In this document: positions 31,907-41,341 of the stretch, piece by piece
How the letters are laid out: every line of letters starts with the position of its first letter
Position numbering within the stretch: position 1 is the first letter of the stretch
Source: Colimorpha_A sp900556615
GTDB taxonomy: Bacteria > Bacillota > Clostridia > Oscillospirales > CAG-272
DNA length: 64,000 nt
Direction of reading: 5' to 3'
Assembly (NCBI GenBank): GCA_963598415.1
Contig: CAVBUH010000073.1
Span: forward strand, 133,520-197,519
Program-made: the position numbers and the translations under genes
Notes under the pieces: generated by a model
What the model saw: only the letters and a program-made list of their open reading frames with translations
Database searches by the model: none
Told to the model about the DNA's origin: nothing

Positions 31907-33238
31907 TCATCTGTATTCCGCTGTAAAGATGTTAATGCGCTCTTTTTTCAAGAGAAACGCATACGCCGCAAGAGACACGATGCTGTCGAAGGCGTTGCCA
32001 ATACCGAACAGCAGAGCAATTCCGACGAGTGTGGGCACCCATGCACCCGTTACATAAAGAACAAATGCGATACCGTAATAGACGATATTGGTTACCACTG
32101 ATTCGAACAGCATATATTTCGTCTTGCCGAGCCCGTAGAAGGTAGAGTCGAATACATTTTGGATGGCGTAGAGAACGTAGAAGCCAACGAGAAGCAGAAC
32201 GAGTTCAAAGAGTTTATCCACGTCAGTGAAGCCGAGCACATACGTCATAAACGGTTTCCAGCCGGGAATGCTCACGAACCACAGCGCTGAGATGATCGCC
32301 GTGATTCCGAAATAGCCCAACGTATTTTTACGAATGTTTTCTTTATCTGCAGCTACCTCTTGCTTAATGAGTTCTCCCAACTGGAGTACGGGCAGAAGAA
32401 GCCACCCCCATATGAAATTATTTGCCACCCAATAGGTGCCTTGTTCTCCTACAACGTTGACCATTCGCACGATCATCACCATATAGGTAACGTTGCGGAC
32501 AAGAGATTCCACGCCCGATATTCTGCCGATCTTAACGAATTCTTTCGTCCATGAGAAATCCGGCTTTGCCTTGGTGAATATTTTGATTTTTTCTTTGGCG
32601 AGAAGAACGACCGATACGGCAAGCAGAAGCGCATTGACGATTATGTTGGAATAGCCGATGCCGTTCACACCGAGGTGCGCCGACACAGGCAAGTTTGACA
32701 CGAGAAAGGTATCTGAAACAAGGCATAGAACGAGCCGCGCACCGGTAAGTACGTAAAGATATTTGCTCTTATTCACCGTTACTAATATGACGAGAGCGAA
32801 CTGCGAGAGGATGGAGAAAATATTGGCAATGCTTTCGATGCGTATGTAGGATGCTGAGGCTTCGACGATGCTTGCCTCAGTTGCCATCAGCTTCAGCAGC
32901 GGTTCTGCGAACATTAGCACTACAGCAGAAAGCACAGCATATACGCCGAAGGAAATTAGCATACCGGTTCGTACGCAATTAGTGAATTTTGCTTTATCGT
33001 CTTTTACCTTGCCAACGAAATAGAACAGTGGCAGAATGATGGCTTCATTCAGAATTTCATAAATCAGATTGACCCATGAGAGCTGTCCCGCAATTGAGTA
33101 AGAATATTCGCCCGGTAACTGTCCGAGGAAAAATACGCGCACCGTGGTGTAGACGGTCGGTGTAAGCCCGAGGACGAGCAATGCGAAAAAGAGCTTGTAA
33201 TTGATTCTGCTAAGCGACAGTTTGAGCTTGGGAAACAT
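31907..33238 (-). CDS. MATE-family efflux/flippase transporter
   Basis: A 443-residue polytopic membrane protein with about 12 predicted helices, the MATE size. The N-terminal region has ILNEAIILPLFYFVGK, and the halves show the repeated pattern of MATE carriers (a paired E/P motif in each half). Such proteins export drugs or lipid-linked metabolites with a Na+ or H+ gradient. ATG 33238 follows GGAGG. It is monocistronic with a good promoter about 205 bp upstream; the long leader has no recognised riboswitch. The substrate is unknown. Confidence 0.85.
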   Translation of the reverse strand: MFPKLKLSLSRINYKLFFALLVLGLTPTVYTTVRVFFLGQLPGEYSYSIAGQLSWVNLIYEILNEAIILPLFYFVGKVKDDKAKFTNCVRTGMLISFGVYAVLSAVVLMFAEPLLKLMATEASIVEASASYIRIESIANIFSILSQFALVILVTVNKSKYLYVLTGARLVLCLVSDTFLVSNLPVSAHLGVNGIGYSNIIVNALLLAVSVVLLAKEKIKIFTKAKPDFSWTKEFVKIGRISGVESLVRNVTYMVMIVRMVNVVGEQGTYWVANNFIWGWLLLPVLQLGELIKQEVAADKENIRKNTLGYFGITAIISALWFVSIPGWKPFMTYVLGFTDVDKLFELVLLLVGFYVLYAIQNVFDSTFYGLGKTKYMLFESVVTNIVYYGIAFVLYVTGAWVPTLVGIALLFGIGNAFDSIVSLAAYAFLLKKERINIFTAEYR

Positions 33239-33448
33239 ATCCGTCGCCTCCTGTTGTTATTAGCAAAAAGGACAAAAGAAAGACATCTGCATACAATCGC
33301 AGATACCAAAAAAACGACAACGCTCCCGTCACCCCATGTCTGCTACCATAAGTGCGATTCGCCGGAAGTTACCGAAAATCTGTCAGGTTTGCGGTAAGCT
33401 TCCCAATTGCCATAGCAATCGCTTAAAGTCACTATTTGCTTATGATTA
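33239..33448 (-). other. Long 5' leader of the MATE gene
   Basis: About 200 nt between promoter and start codon. No known riboswitch core was recognised, but the length leaves room for regulation. Confidence 0.35.
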
Positions 33449-33477
33449 TTCTATCATTTTTAATTGCGGAAGTCAAT
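33449..33477 (-). promoter_or_regulatory. Promoter of MATE gene
   Basis: On the minus strand TTGACT (33477-33472), 17 bp, TAGAAT (33454-33449). Confidence 0.65.
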
Positions 33478-33716
33478 AAAAATTCCATTGCAGTTACAAT
33501 TTGTCTTTTCATCTTATTCGGTTTTGGTTTTCTTCGTTAAGGGCATCACGCTTTGGAGTGGTGGGTATTTTTTGATTTGCCTAACGGGTTATTGAGAAAG
33601 GTTTTCCGAACAGAAATATGCGTCTGCCGAAAACGGTGTTTTCGGCTAATATTCTTTCCCTCTTTCTTGTTAAGAAAGAGGCGGGGAATGGGGCAGCGCC
33701 CCAAAATAATTATAAT
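33478..33716. other. Intergenic stretch with small hairpins
   Basis: Contains CTCTTTCTT-GTT-AAGAAAGAG and GGGGC-AGC-GCCCC near the flavoprotein 3' end. No gene seen. Confidence 0.4.
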
Positions 33717-34934
33717 TTACTTTTCTGCACTGTCAGCCGCACAAACCGCAGTGGAAAAGGCGATTTGAAGATTAAACCCGCCGGTATATCCGTCAACATC
33801 GATAATTTCACCCGCAAAATACAGTCCTTTCACAAGTTTGGATTCCATTGTTTTCGGGTTAATCTCCTTGGTGGAAACCCCTCCCTTTGTGATGATTGCT
33901 TCCTCTATCGGGCGGAAGCGGGAAAGTCTCACAGGAAAGGATTTAAGCAGAGAGATGATTCTGCGGCGTTCCTCTCTGGTTATGGAATTTACCTTCTTAT
34001 TGGGATCAATTCCGCTTAGCGAGACGAAAACAGGAATCATTTTCGAGGGAAGAAGAGCACCGAGGGAATTGGAAAAATCCCGATTGATATTTTTCGAAAA
34101 ATCAGAGAGAAGGCGGCTGTCAAGTGTTTTTTCATCGAGCGCCGGCTTGAGGTCGATGACAAGGGTGTATTTTCCCGGTTCAAGGTCGGGAATCATGGAG
34201 GAAGCCGATAGTATCATAGGACCTGTCACTCCAAAATGAGTGAACATCATTTCTCCGAAGTCAGAATATGCTTCTTTTCCGTCACTTCTTATCATTACGG
34301 CGGAAACATTTTTTAGTGACAGTCCTTGCATTTCCGCACAGAAACGGTCGGGCGATTCTATCGGTACAAGGGAGGGAGAAAGCTTTGTTACCGTGTGACC
34401 GAGCTCTTTGGCAAAGCGATAGCCGTCGCCGTCAGAGCCTGTTTTGGGATATGACATTCCGCCTGTGCAGAGTATGACCGCATCGAAGCGGTAATGTTTT
34501 CCTCCTGCGATAAGTCCCGTAACAGAACCATCCTCAGCGGTTATTTCGGAGACTCTTTTATTTACAGTATGTCCTTTTACGATATCGCGCAGAGCATGAA
34601 CGATATCTCCTGCACGATCGGATTTCGGAAAGACGCGGTTTCCTCGTTCTGTTTTGAGAGGCACGCCGTGCTCTTCAAAAAAATTCATGGTATCCAAACA
34701 GGAGAAGGCACTGTATGCGGAATAGAGAAAACGGGAATTGGTCGGAATGTTCGCCATGAATTCTTCGGCTGTGCAGTTGTTGGTTATATTGCATCTGCCT
34801 TTACCTGTGATGCCGAGCTTAAGACCGAGCCTGTCGTTTCTTTCGAACAGGGTAACATCGGCACTGCCGGAAATAAGCCTTGCCGCCGCCATCATACCAG
34901 CAGCGCCGCCTCCTACTATTGCGATTTTTTTCAT
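33717..34934 (-). CDS. HI0933/YhiN-family FAD-dependent oxidoreductase
   Basis: A 405-residue flavoprotein of unknown physiological reaction. The FAD fold starts IAIVGGGAAGMMAAARL. The family blocks GITGKGRCNITNNC, FFEEHGVPLKTERGNRVFP and GGMSYPKTGSDGDGY, and the C-terminal GLYFAGEIIDVDGYTGGFNLQ are all present. I placed the start at ATG 34934, directly before the nucleotide-binding motif; the frame is open 25 codons further but without a better site. It lies downstream of a RpiR regulator on the same strand and may be cotranscribed. Confidence 0.88.
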   Translation of the reverse strand: MKKIAIVGGGAAGMMAAARLISGSADVTLFERNDRLGLKLGITGKGRCNITNNCTAEEFMANIPTNSRFLYSAYSAFSCLDTMNFFEEHGVPLKTERGNRVFPKSDRAGDIVHALRDIVKGHTVNKRVSEITAEDGSVTGLIAGGKHYRFDAVILCTGGMSYPKTGSDGDGYRFAKELGHTVTKLSPSLVPIESPDRFCAEMQGLSLKNVSAVMIRSDGKEAYSDFGEMMFTHFGVTGPMILSASSMIPDLEPGKYTLVIDLKPALDEKTLDSRLLSDFSKNINRDFSNSLGALLPSKMIPVFVSLSGIDPNKKVNSITREERRRIISLLKSFPVRLSRFRPIEEAIITKGGVSTKEINPKTMESKLVKGLYFAGEIIDVDGYTGGFNLQIAFSTAVCAADSAEK

Positions 34935-35072
34935 TTGTTTTATGACTTTGCCTTTGATTTTGCAAAGGTCTCCTTTTCTGCCGGGATTAAGCAGGCTGCG
35001 CTTAACCAAGATTGCCGGCTGCTTTTCGGCAAAGACTCAAAACCGTCAGGCGGTTGCCCGACGCGTGGCCTT

Positions 35073-35936
35073 TTACACTTTATCTTTGTCGTAAACGTCG
35101 TATTCGTCCCATATTTTTTCGAGTCGGCTGAATACATCTTCAAGCTCAGTCTGTTTTTTGCGAGACACTGCCACGATAAGAGCGTCGATTATGCTGAGAG
35201 GAGCGACAAGGGAATCAACAAAGGACGCCATATCACTTTTGGCATAGAGCTTTGAATCGGCATAAGGCGCGATCGGAGAGCGGTCGCTGTCGGTGAGAGC
35301 GATGATATGCGCTTTTTGCGAACGTGCATATTCAACGGCACTGATGATCCGTTTTGAATAGCGGGGAAAGCTGATTGCGATAACCGCATCTTTATCGGAT
35401 ACACGCAGGAGCTGTTCAAAAACCTCGCTTCCGCTTGTGGTCTGTACGAGCGATACGCGTTCAAACATGAATCGGAAATTAAATGCGAGAAAATTTGCTA
35501 AAGACGCTGAGCTTCTCATTCCGATTATATAAATCTTGCGTGAGTTCATAAGCGCGTCTACCGCACTGTCAAAATCCTTTCTGCTTACGCTTTCAAGGGT
35601 GGCGCGTATTTTGGAAATATCGGAATTGAGAACGCTTTCCAGTACGTCTCCGTTTCCGATCCGATCATTTGTTACCTCCATACGCTGAACAGGGGTAAGC
35701 TTCATTCTGATCAGCTCCTGAAGAGCCGTCTGAAGCTCCGGATAGCCTTCAAAGCCGAGAGCGGAGGCAAATCTTACGACGGTGGACTCGCTGACGCCTG
35801 TTACTTCTCCGAGCTTTGAGGCAGTCATAAAGGCCGCTTTATCGTAATTGGCGATGAGATAACTGCCGATAGATCGCTGTCCTTTTGAAAATTCCGGGAT
35901 CATGTCTTTTATTCTGTCAAGAAGATCGTTTTTCAT
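35073..35936 (-). CDS. RpiR-family transcriptional regulator (HTH + SIS)
   Basis: A 287-residue regulator. The N-terminal HTH_6 domain (~1-75) has TASKLGEVTGVSESTVVRFASALGFEGYPELQ. The C-terminal SIS sugar-phosphate domain (~120-250) has IYIIGMRSSASLANFLAFN and DAVIAISFPRYSKR. I chose the ATG at 35936 (GCGGAAGG just upstream); the frame is open to 36137 across the promoter, which argues against a longer protein. Such regulators respond to phosphosugars. It is the first gene of a minus-strand pair with the flavoprotein. Confidence 0.88.
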   Translation of the reverse strand: MKNDLLDRIKDMIPEFSKGQRSIGSYLIANYDKAAFMTASKLGEVTGVSESTVVRFASALGFEGYPELQTALQELIRMKLTPVQRMEVTNDRIGNGDVLESVLNSDISKIRATLESVSRKDFDSAVDALMNSRKIYIIGMRSSASLANFLAFNFRFMFERVSLVQTTSGSEVFEQLLRVSDKDAVIAISFPRYSKRIISAVEYARSQKAHIIALTDSDRSPIAPYADSKLYAKSDMASFVDSLVAPLSIIDALIVAVSRKKQTELEDVFSRLEKIWDEYDVYDKDKV

Positions 35937-36108
35937 ATGCCTTCCGCTTATCATCGAAATCAGATGAAAGCCCTCCGTTTGTGATGGTTTATGAATCGGA
36001 CTTTGCCGTTTCCTGCAATTTGAGTCTGTTATTACGCAAAAAAATACACGCATAACCGGATATGCAGGCTGAAGCGGTATATCCTTCATAATGCGAATTA
36101 TTATCTCA

Positions 36109-36137
36109 ATTATAGAGTTAAAAATGAAATTTGTCAA
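36109..36137 (-). promoter_or_regulatory. Consensus sigma-A promoter of rpiR-type gene
   Basis: On the minus strand TTGACA (36137-36132), 17 bp, TATAAT (36114-36109), both perfect; the leader is about 165 nt. Confidence 0.75.
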
Positions 36138-36177
36138 GAGGCGGAATGAATATTCGGGAAATGAATCAAAAAATAAC

Positions 36178-36357
36178 GGGCTGTTGCGTTAAGCAACAAG
36201 CCCGGCATCTTCCCGGTTGGGAAACCGGGAAGATGCCGAATCGGGTGTTTTTGACTGTATTTTCTTTGGATTATTATGAATTTAAATGGTCAAAATTACG
36301 GATTTCATCCGCAAAACCCGACTTCGTGGGGCAGTCGCACTAACGTGCTACTGCCCC
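36178..36357. repeat. R2 four-hairpin repeat, copy 1
   Basis: Four consecutive hairpins: GTTGC/GCAAC inside GGGC/GCCC; GGCATCTTCCCGGT/ACCGGGAAGATGCC; CGGAT/ATCCG; and GGGGCAG-GCAC/GTGC-CTGCCCC. Nearly the same sequence occurs at 58765-58947. Followed at 36466-36500 by an R1 right end. Confidence 0.8.
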
Positions 36358-36465
36358 TTGATCCTGCATAAATGGGTTCGTATGAATTTTATTTTGTATC
36401 CGAAAACAGAAAATATGACAATTCGGCATTTTCATCAACTGCCGCTGTAAGAGCATCAAAGCCAG

Positions 36466-36500
36466 ATGTGAATTGTGAAAATTCCGCAGTATTGCCTTAA
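36466..36500. repeat. R1 right-end fragment
   Basis: GAATTGTGAAAATTC followed by CGCAGTATTGCCTTAAG, matching the right terminus of R1. The last bases overlap the stop region of the zinc-ribbon gene. Confidence 0.5.
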
Positions 36501-36784
36501 GCTCTGAAATTATAACCGCAGTCATGGCAGTAATAAATCCTTTTGTGGTTTGAAAACCATTTTTTAGCCTGCCAAACATGACCTTTACCGCTTACCTTAT
36601 GTATAATCGCCATCCACCAATCATAAAAAATAAAAACCATAAATCCGATCATCCATTTGATCATCAACCATAGAAAGTACCAAATCCCAAATAATATCAA
36701 AAATAAACATCCGTGTTTACTTGATTCATTTGAAAGCTGTACTTTGGTGCTGCCGCATTTCGGACATTTTTGATTGATCGCCAT
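36497..36784 (-). CDS. Small zinc-ribbon membrane protein
   Basis: A 95-residue protein. CPKCG at residues 7-11 and CHDCG near the C-terminus form a four-cysteine zinc-ribbon pair. Between them lie two hydrophobic stretches rich in Trp and Phe (LFLILFGIWYFLWLMIKW, FMVFIFYDWWMAI). I chose ATG 36784, starting MAINQKCPKCG, with GGGAGG about 13 bp upstream; the TTG at 36805 overlaps that site. Function unknown; the arrangement resembles many small clostridial zinc-ribbon membrane proteins. Confidence 0.68.
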   Translation of the reverse strand: MAINQKCPKCGSTKVQLSNESSKHGCLFLILFGIWYFLWLMIKWMIGFMVFIFYDWWMAIIHKVSGKGHVWQAKKWFSNHKRIYYCHDCGYNFRA

Positions 36785-36973
36785 TTTATTTATTGTTCCT
36801 CCCAAATTTTAAAAGTATAACGATTAAAGGTTATCGTACTGAAAAACGCGGCTTCAATTCCGCCAAACAGGCGTATGCAGTATAGGTGCTTATATACGGG
36901 AATATATAGTTGAAATTACATTAAAAAGTCTGGTTATACAAGCATAATTATCCCCAATAAATATAAGTTAACA

Positions 36974-37154
36974 TAAGGCAACACCGTTGGATTCACGGCT
37001 TGCGCCTTGATTGCAATCTGCTTGCCCGTTTCTCGCCATTACTTCAAAAGTGCCTTCGGCAGAGGAATCGCGCTTGCTTCCTCAATTTGTATCGTCTGAT
37101 GAAAAGTATGACTGTGCATCTGTATCCCATCAGAATCCGTCGGTATTGCCTTAA
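36974..37154. repeat. R1 repeat, forward
   Basis: Begins TAAGGCAACACCGTTGG and ends CGGTATTGCCTTAA. The interior has GGCTTGCGCCTTGATTGC, CTTGCCCGTTTC and CCTCAATTTGTATCGTCTGA. Lies between divergent genes; the flanking DNA holds only the cysE promoter. Confidence 0.8.
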
Positions 37155-37302
37155 ATCATTTGAGTGCGGTTTATAATTAAAAAATTATTCGGTAAATATG
37201 ATATATAATATATTAAACCACGTTATTTTTACAATTGCAAGCGTTGGATGTATTTTTGTATAACTTTTTTCTTTTGTTTTATCTTAAATTCCGTGTCGGC
37301 TC

Positions 37303-37331
37303 TTTACAAATTCCATAAAATATATTATAAT
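37303..37331 (+). promoter_or_regulatory. Promoter of cysE-cysS
   Basis: TTTACA (37303-37308), 17 bp, TATAAT (37326-37331), about 80 bp before cysE. No T-box core was found in the leader. Confidence 0.75.
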
Positions 37332-37409
37332 TATCTGATAGTAGCTTTTGCGCGGATACTGTTTCGCCGAGCGCTTCGATAAAATCTGACTTTCAGGAGA
37401 TTTGGCGAT

Positions 37410-38093
37410 ATGAACAGAGCAGAAAAAATCGCTTTGCTAACATATAAAAATATCAGACAGGAGCTTTCCTCAATAAAGGAAAGGGATCCTGCGGCGACAA
37501 GCTCGCTTGAGGTAGCTTTGCTTTACTCCGGTTTTCATGCGGTGCTTGCTTACCGTATAGCCCATATTCTTCATGTGAGGGGATATATAATACCTGCAAG
37601 AATAATCAGTCAGACGGCTAAGTTTTTTACGGGGATAGAGATTCATCCCGGCGCAAAGATCGGTAAGGGTTTGTTTATTGATCACGGAAGCGGCGTCGTC
37701 ATCGGAGAGACTGCCGAAATCGGAGATAATTGCACGCTTTATCAGGGAGTGACACTGGGAGGAACCGGAAAGGATATCGGAAAACGCCATCCTACCCTTG
37801 GTAATAATGTTATGATAGGAGCCGGCGCAAAGGTTTTGGGACCTTTTAAAATCGGAGACAATTCCAAAATAGCTTCTAATGCCGTGGTGCTATCGGAGGT
37901 GCCGCCGAATTCTACGGCGGTGGGAATCCCGGCGAGAGTAGTCAAAACCAATAATAAAAGAATTGATCTTGATCAGGTGCATATACCCGATCCCGTCTCT
38001 CAGGAGCTGTGCAGACTGCAGCATAAGATAGATTTACTCGAAAGAAAACTTTCCGAGATGGAAAACGGAGAAAATAAAAATGAAACTGTATAA
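37410..38093 (+). CDS. cysE: Serine O-acetyltransferase
   Basis: Makes O-acetylserine from serine and acetyl-CoA, the committed step of cysteine synthesis. At 227 residues it is the short EpsC/CysE type of Firmicutes. The N-terminal helices (to ~65) are followed by left-handed beta-helix repeats with the catalytic and CoA-binding DHGSGVVIGE, GVTLGGTG and AVGIPARVV. AGGAG precedes ATG 37410. Its end overlaps cysS by 14 bp, the conserved clostridial cysE-cysS pair linking cysteine synthesis with its charging onto tRNA. Confidence 0.93.
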   Translation: MNRAEKIALLTYKNIRQELSSIKERDPAATSSLEVALLYSGFHAVLAYRIAHILHVRGYIIPARIISQTAKFFTGIEIHPGAKIGKGLFIDHGSGVVIGETAEIGDNCTLYQGVTLGGTGKDIGKRHPTLGNNVMIGAGAKVLGPFKIGDNSKIASNAVVLSEVPPNSTAVGIPARVVKTNNKRIDLDQVHIPDPVSQELCRLQHKIDLLERKLSEMENGENKNETV

Positions 38094-39477
38094 TACGCTG
38101 ACCAGAAGCAAGGATGAGTTTGTAACAAACGAACCGGGGAAAGTGAAAATGTATACCTGCGGTCCGACGGTTTATCATTTTGCTCATATCGGCAACCTTC
38201 GTACCTATATTATGGAAGATGTGCTGGTAAGAGCGCTGGACTATCTTGGCTACGATGTGACGCGGGTGATGAATATTACCGATGTGGGACATCTTTCCGG
38301 AGATTCCGATGACGGAGAGGATAAAATGCTCAAAGGCGCGAAGCGCGAGCATAAAACCGTAATGGAAATCGCAAAATATTATACGGAAGCTTTCTTTAAG
38401 GACTGTGAGGCTCTCAATATAAGGCGCCCCGACGTGGTTCAGCCGGCAACAGGCTGTATTGCGGAGTTTATCGGTATGATACAGAAGCTGCTTGCCGACG
38501 GATACGCTTATGTTTCGGGCGGAAATGTTTATTTTGATATTTCAAAGCTTGAGAAGTATTATGTATTCGGGGACCATGACGCCGAAAATCTTGAGGTAGG
38601 CGTAAGAGACGGAGTCGGAGAGGACGAAAATAAGCGGAATCCTGCCGATTTTGCTCTTTGGTTCACAAAATCAAAGTTTGACGATCAGGAGCTCAAATGG
38701 GACAGTCCCTGGGGAGTGGGGTATCCCGGATGGCATATCGAGTGCTCGGCAATCTCTCTCAAATACTGCGGCGAATATCTCGATATTCATTGCGGCGGAA
38801 TTGATAATGCTTTTCCTCATCATACAAATGAAATTGCACAGTCGGAGGCATATCTCGGACATAAGTGGTGTAATTTCTGGTTTCATGTATTGCATCTCAA
38901 TACGGCAAGCGGAAAAATGTCAAAATCCAAGGGGGAATTCCTGACTCTCAGTCTGCTTGAGGAAAAGGGCTATGATCCTCTTGCTTATCGGTTCTTCTGT
39001 CTTTTGTCTCATTACAGAAAGCCGCTTGTGTTTTCCTACGACGCCCTTGACAACGCTGCTACCGCTTATTATAAGCTGAAAGCGCGGTGTGCGGCTCTGT
39101 CGGAGGACGGAGAGGTTGACAAAGCCGCGTTTGACGCGAAACGGGCAGAGTTTTCCGAAACCATCGGAAATGATATCAATACGTCTCTTGCCATAACGGC
39201 TGTTTATGATGTGCTGAAGGCGGATATGAATGACGCTACCAAGCGCGCCGTTATTGAGGATTTTGACCGCGTTCTTGCTCTTGACCTTACAAAGGTTCAG
39301 GAGAAAAAAGAGGATTCCGCCGAGAAGGAGGATTCCGCTATCATGGAGCAGATCGCCCTTCGTGCTGCTGCTAAAAAGGCAAAAAATTATGCCGAAGCGG
39401 ACAGGATCAGGAATGAACTTGCTGCACAGGGTGTTACGCTTATTGATACGCCGCAGGGAACGACATATAAACGCTGA
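38080..39477 (+). CDS. cysS: Cysteinyl-tRNA synthetase
   Basis: Class I aminoacyl-tRNA synthetase of 465 residues that attaches cysteine to tRNA-Cys. Motifs: the HIGH equivalent AHIGNLRTY, zinc ligands in MYTCGPTVY and GYPGWHIECSA, HHTNEIAQSEA, and the KMSKS loop GKMSKSKG. ATG 38080 lies within the cysE end and is preceded by GGAGAA. The C-terminus has the anticodon-binding helical region, slightly charged (KKEDSAEKEDSA). Normal length and all key residues are present. Confidence 0.95.
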   Translation: MKLYNTLTRSKDEFVTNEPGKVKMYTCGPTVYHFAHIGNLRTYIMEDVLVRALDYLGYDVTRVMNITDVGHLSGDSDDGEDKMLKGAKREHKTVMEIAKYYTEAFFKDCEALNIRRPDVVQPATGCIAEFIGMIQKLLADGYAYVSGGNVYFDISKLEKYYVFGDHDAENLEVGVRDGVGEDENKRNPADFALWFTKSKFDDQELKWDSPWGVGYPGWHIECSAISLKYCGEYLDIHCGGIDNAFPHHTNEIAQSEAYLGHKWCNFWFHVLHLNTASGKMSKSKGEFLTLSLLEEKGYDPLAYRFFCLLSHYRKPLVFSYDALDNAATAYYKLKARCAALSEDGEVDKAAFDAKRAEFSETIGNDINTSLAITAVYDVLKADMNDATKRAVIEDFDRVLALDLTKVQEKKEDSAEKEDSAIMEQIALRAAAKKAKNYAEADRIRNELAAQGVTLIDTPQGTTYKR

Positions 39478-39562
39478 TTTTTCCGCAGGAGAAGAGGGGA
39501 GAACGATATATAAACGTCGGTTCTTCAGACTCCGCTCTCGTAGGCGGACAGGACGGCGGTTT

Positions 39563-39614
39563 TTAAGGTCATGCCGCCAAGGCGCAAGCCGTGAACCCGG
39601 TGGTGTTACCTTAA
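39563..39614. repeat. Miniature R1, reverse orientation
   Basis: A left end TTAAGGTCATGCCG joined to a right half GGCGCAAGCCGTGAA ... GTGTTACCTTAA, which is the reverse complement of an R1 left arm. It appears to be an internally deleted derivative. Confidence 0.55.
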
Positions 39615-39678
39615 GTTCCTGGCTGCCGTTTTATGCGTCGGTCTTATTGAAAAACGATCTGATAAAAGGATTGGGTTT

Positions 39679-41175
39679 ATGAAAAAAAAGAGCTTGCTTG
39701 CGTTTATTCTGATATCGCTTGTTTTATTTTCCTCCTGCGGAATCATAACCATAAACAGGGGGACGGTCCAGACATCGGGAGAGAGCGATACAACCGATAC
39801 CGATATATCCTTACCGACCTATGTGTCAAAGGATTATCCCACTGAAACCGAAACGGACGGGATGGAGATATCAAAGGATAAAATTGCATTGCTTCCCGAT
39901 GCGGATTTGGACGGTAAATCGGTTTTTTTTGCTGTGGCAGAAGAGACGGGAAACATTTTTAACGAAGAAGCGGGTATATATGCACAGTCGGTGCTGTACA
40001 GAAATCAACTCGTGAATGAAAAGTATAAAACAAAGCTTATCACACTGAAAAAAAGCGCGTCGGTGCTCTTTGATGAAGTCAAATCTGCCGATAAATCGGG
40101 AGATTATTTCGCTGATTTCGCGGTTATCCAATATGCGAAGATCGGAAGCTATTATGCGGGCGGTTATTTGCGGAATCTGAAATCGTTGTCTTATGCTGAG
40201 CTTTCCGACGATTGTTATAATCAAAGCGCGATGGAACAGCTTACTCTCGGCGGATATACCGTTGGAGCGGTTGGTTATGCCACAGAGCAAATTGAGCATT
40301 ACTCTTGTCTCTATTTTAATAAAACGCTTGCCGAAAAGTATGACATATCGCTTGATTACGAAAGTATTTATTCCGGAGATTTTACCTGGGATGTTTTTCT
40401 TGAAATGCTGAAGCGTATTCCGGAAGAAACGGCGTCCTTTGTGAGCGAGATTGATAATGACGAACTGATAGCCGCATCCTTCTTTTCTTCCGGGCAGACC
40501 TATCTTTCTTCAGACAATGACGGAGAAGGGTTAGGTCTTTCATGCAGTACAGAGGCTTCTGCATCGCTTATTGCCTCTTTGAAGGAGCTTTTGGCTTTAA
40601 AGACCGACAGTATCAAAAAGGAAGTGCTGAGCGATGCGGAATCGGGAACCGAGACAGTAACGCAGGAGATTACTTTATCGGGAGCGGATGTATTTTTGGA
40701 AGGGGAGGCACTTTTCTGCTTCGGAAGTCTCGGAACGATGAACATACTGGAAAACTGCGGGTTTAAATGGGAGGCACTTCCGCTTCCGAAAATAAATGCG
40801 TCGGATAAATCATACAGTACGTCGGTTTCTTCCGATGCACCGATTATTACCGCGCTTGCGTCGGGAGAGAATATCGATACGATAGGCTATGTCCTGAGAG
40901 CTCTGAATGTCGCTTCGTTCGGATATTTAAAATATGATTTTTACAGAAATGCAGAAAAAAATCTGATAACCGGTGTAAATACCCTTGATATGATAGATTT
41001 TATATGCGAGAATCCGATATATGATCATGCGTCGATGTTCGGAGGCTCCTATAAGGCGTTAAGAGAGGGAACATATATGGCGTTTATTTCGGCTGCGGAG
41101 GGAAGCCGTAGCTTTGAGTACTATCTTTCCAAAAATGCTTCCGCACTTAATAAGTATTTGGCGTCACTGCGGTGA
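39679..41175 (+). CDS. Extracellular solute-binding lipoprotein (second), orphan
   Basis: A 498-residue lipoprotein with a signal ending in LFSSC (Cys20). It has the same arrangement as the protein at 27698: a Ser/Thr linker, an early NEKYKTKLI segment, CLYFNKTLAEKYDI in the hinge region and GDFTWDVFLEMLK. It is a sugar-type ABC receptor by fold, but no transporter genes are adjacent; its neighbours are cysS and rpsO. The start ATG 39679 has AAAGGA upstream (AAAAGGATTGGGTTT). The ligand is unknown. Confidence 0.75.
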   Translation: MKKKSLLAFILISLVLFSSCGIITINRGTVQTSGESDTTDTDISLPTYVSKDYPTETETDGMEISKDKIALLPDADLDGKSVFFAVAEETGNIFNEEAGIYAQSVLYRNQLVNEKYKTKLITLKKSASVLFDEVKSADKSGDYFADFAVIQYAKIGSYYAGGYLRNLKSLSYAELSDDCYNQSAMEQLTLGGYTVGAVGYATEQIEHYSCLYFNKTLAEKYDISLDYESIYSGDFTWDVFLEMLKRIPEETASFVSEIDNDELIAASFFSSGQTYLSSDNDGEGLGLSCSTEASASLIASLKELLALKTDSIKKEVLSDAESGTETVTQEITLSGADVFLEGEALFCFGSLGTMNILENCGFKWEALPLPKINASDKSYSTSVSSDAPIITALASGENIDTIGYVLRALNVASFGYLKYDFYRNAEKNLITGVNTLDMIDFICENPIYDHASMFGGSYKALREGTYMAFISAAEGSRSFEYYLSKNASALNKYLASLR

Positions 41176-41208
41176 ATTGTTAAATTTATATGAACAGGAA
41201 CATTGCCG

Positions 41209-41237
41209 TTTACAAATGCGAAATTATGTGATATACT
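41209..41237 (+). promoter_or_regulatory. Promoter of rpsO
   Basis: TTTACA (41209-41214), 17 bp, TATACT (41232-41237), about 105 bp before the start codon. Confidence 0.7.
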
Positions 41238-41341
41238 GTTTAAGTATCGCGTTGTCCCGGCTTCCGGGGAAAGGGCTTTTGCCGATTCACCCGCCGGCTG
41301 CTGAGGCATACGCTTATAATAATTTATTGAGGTGAAAAAAC

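Noticed and set aside
33239..33448. Possible riboswitch in the MATE leader
   Set aside because: MATE genes are sometimes under guanidine, PRPP or other riboswitches, but no known core motif was recognised in this leader.
37155..37409. Possible T-box or SAM riboswitch upstream of cysE-cysS
   Set aside because: No T-box core sequence or terminator/antiterminator pair was found; only a strong promoter and short leader.
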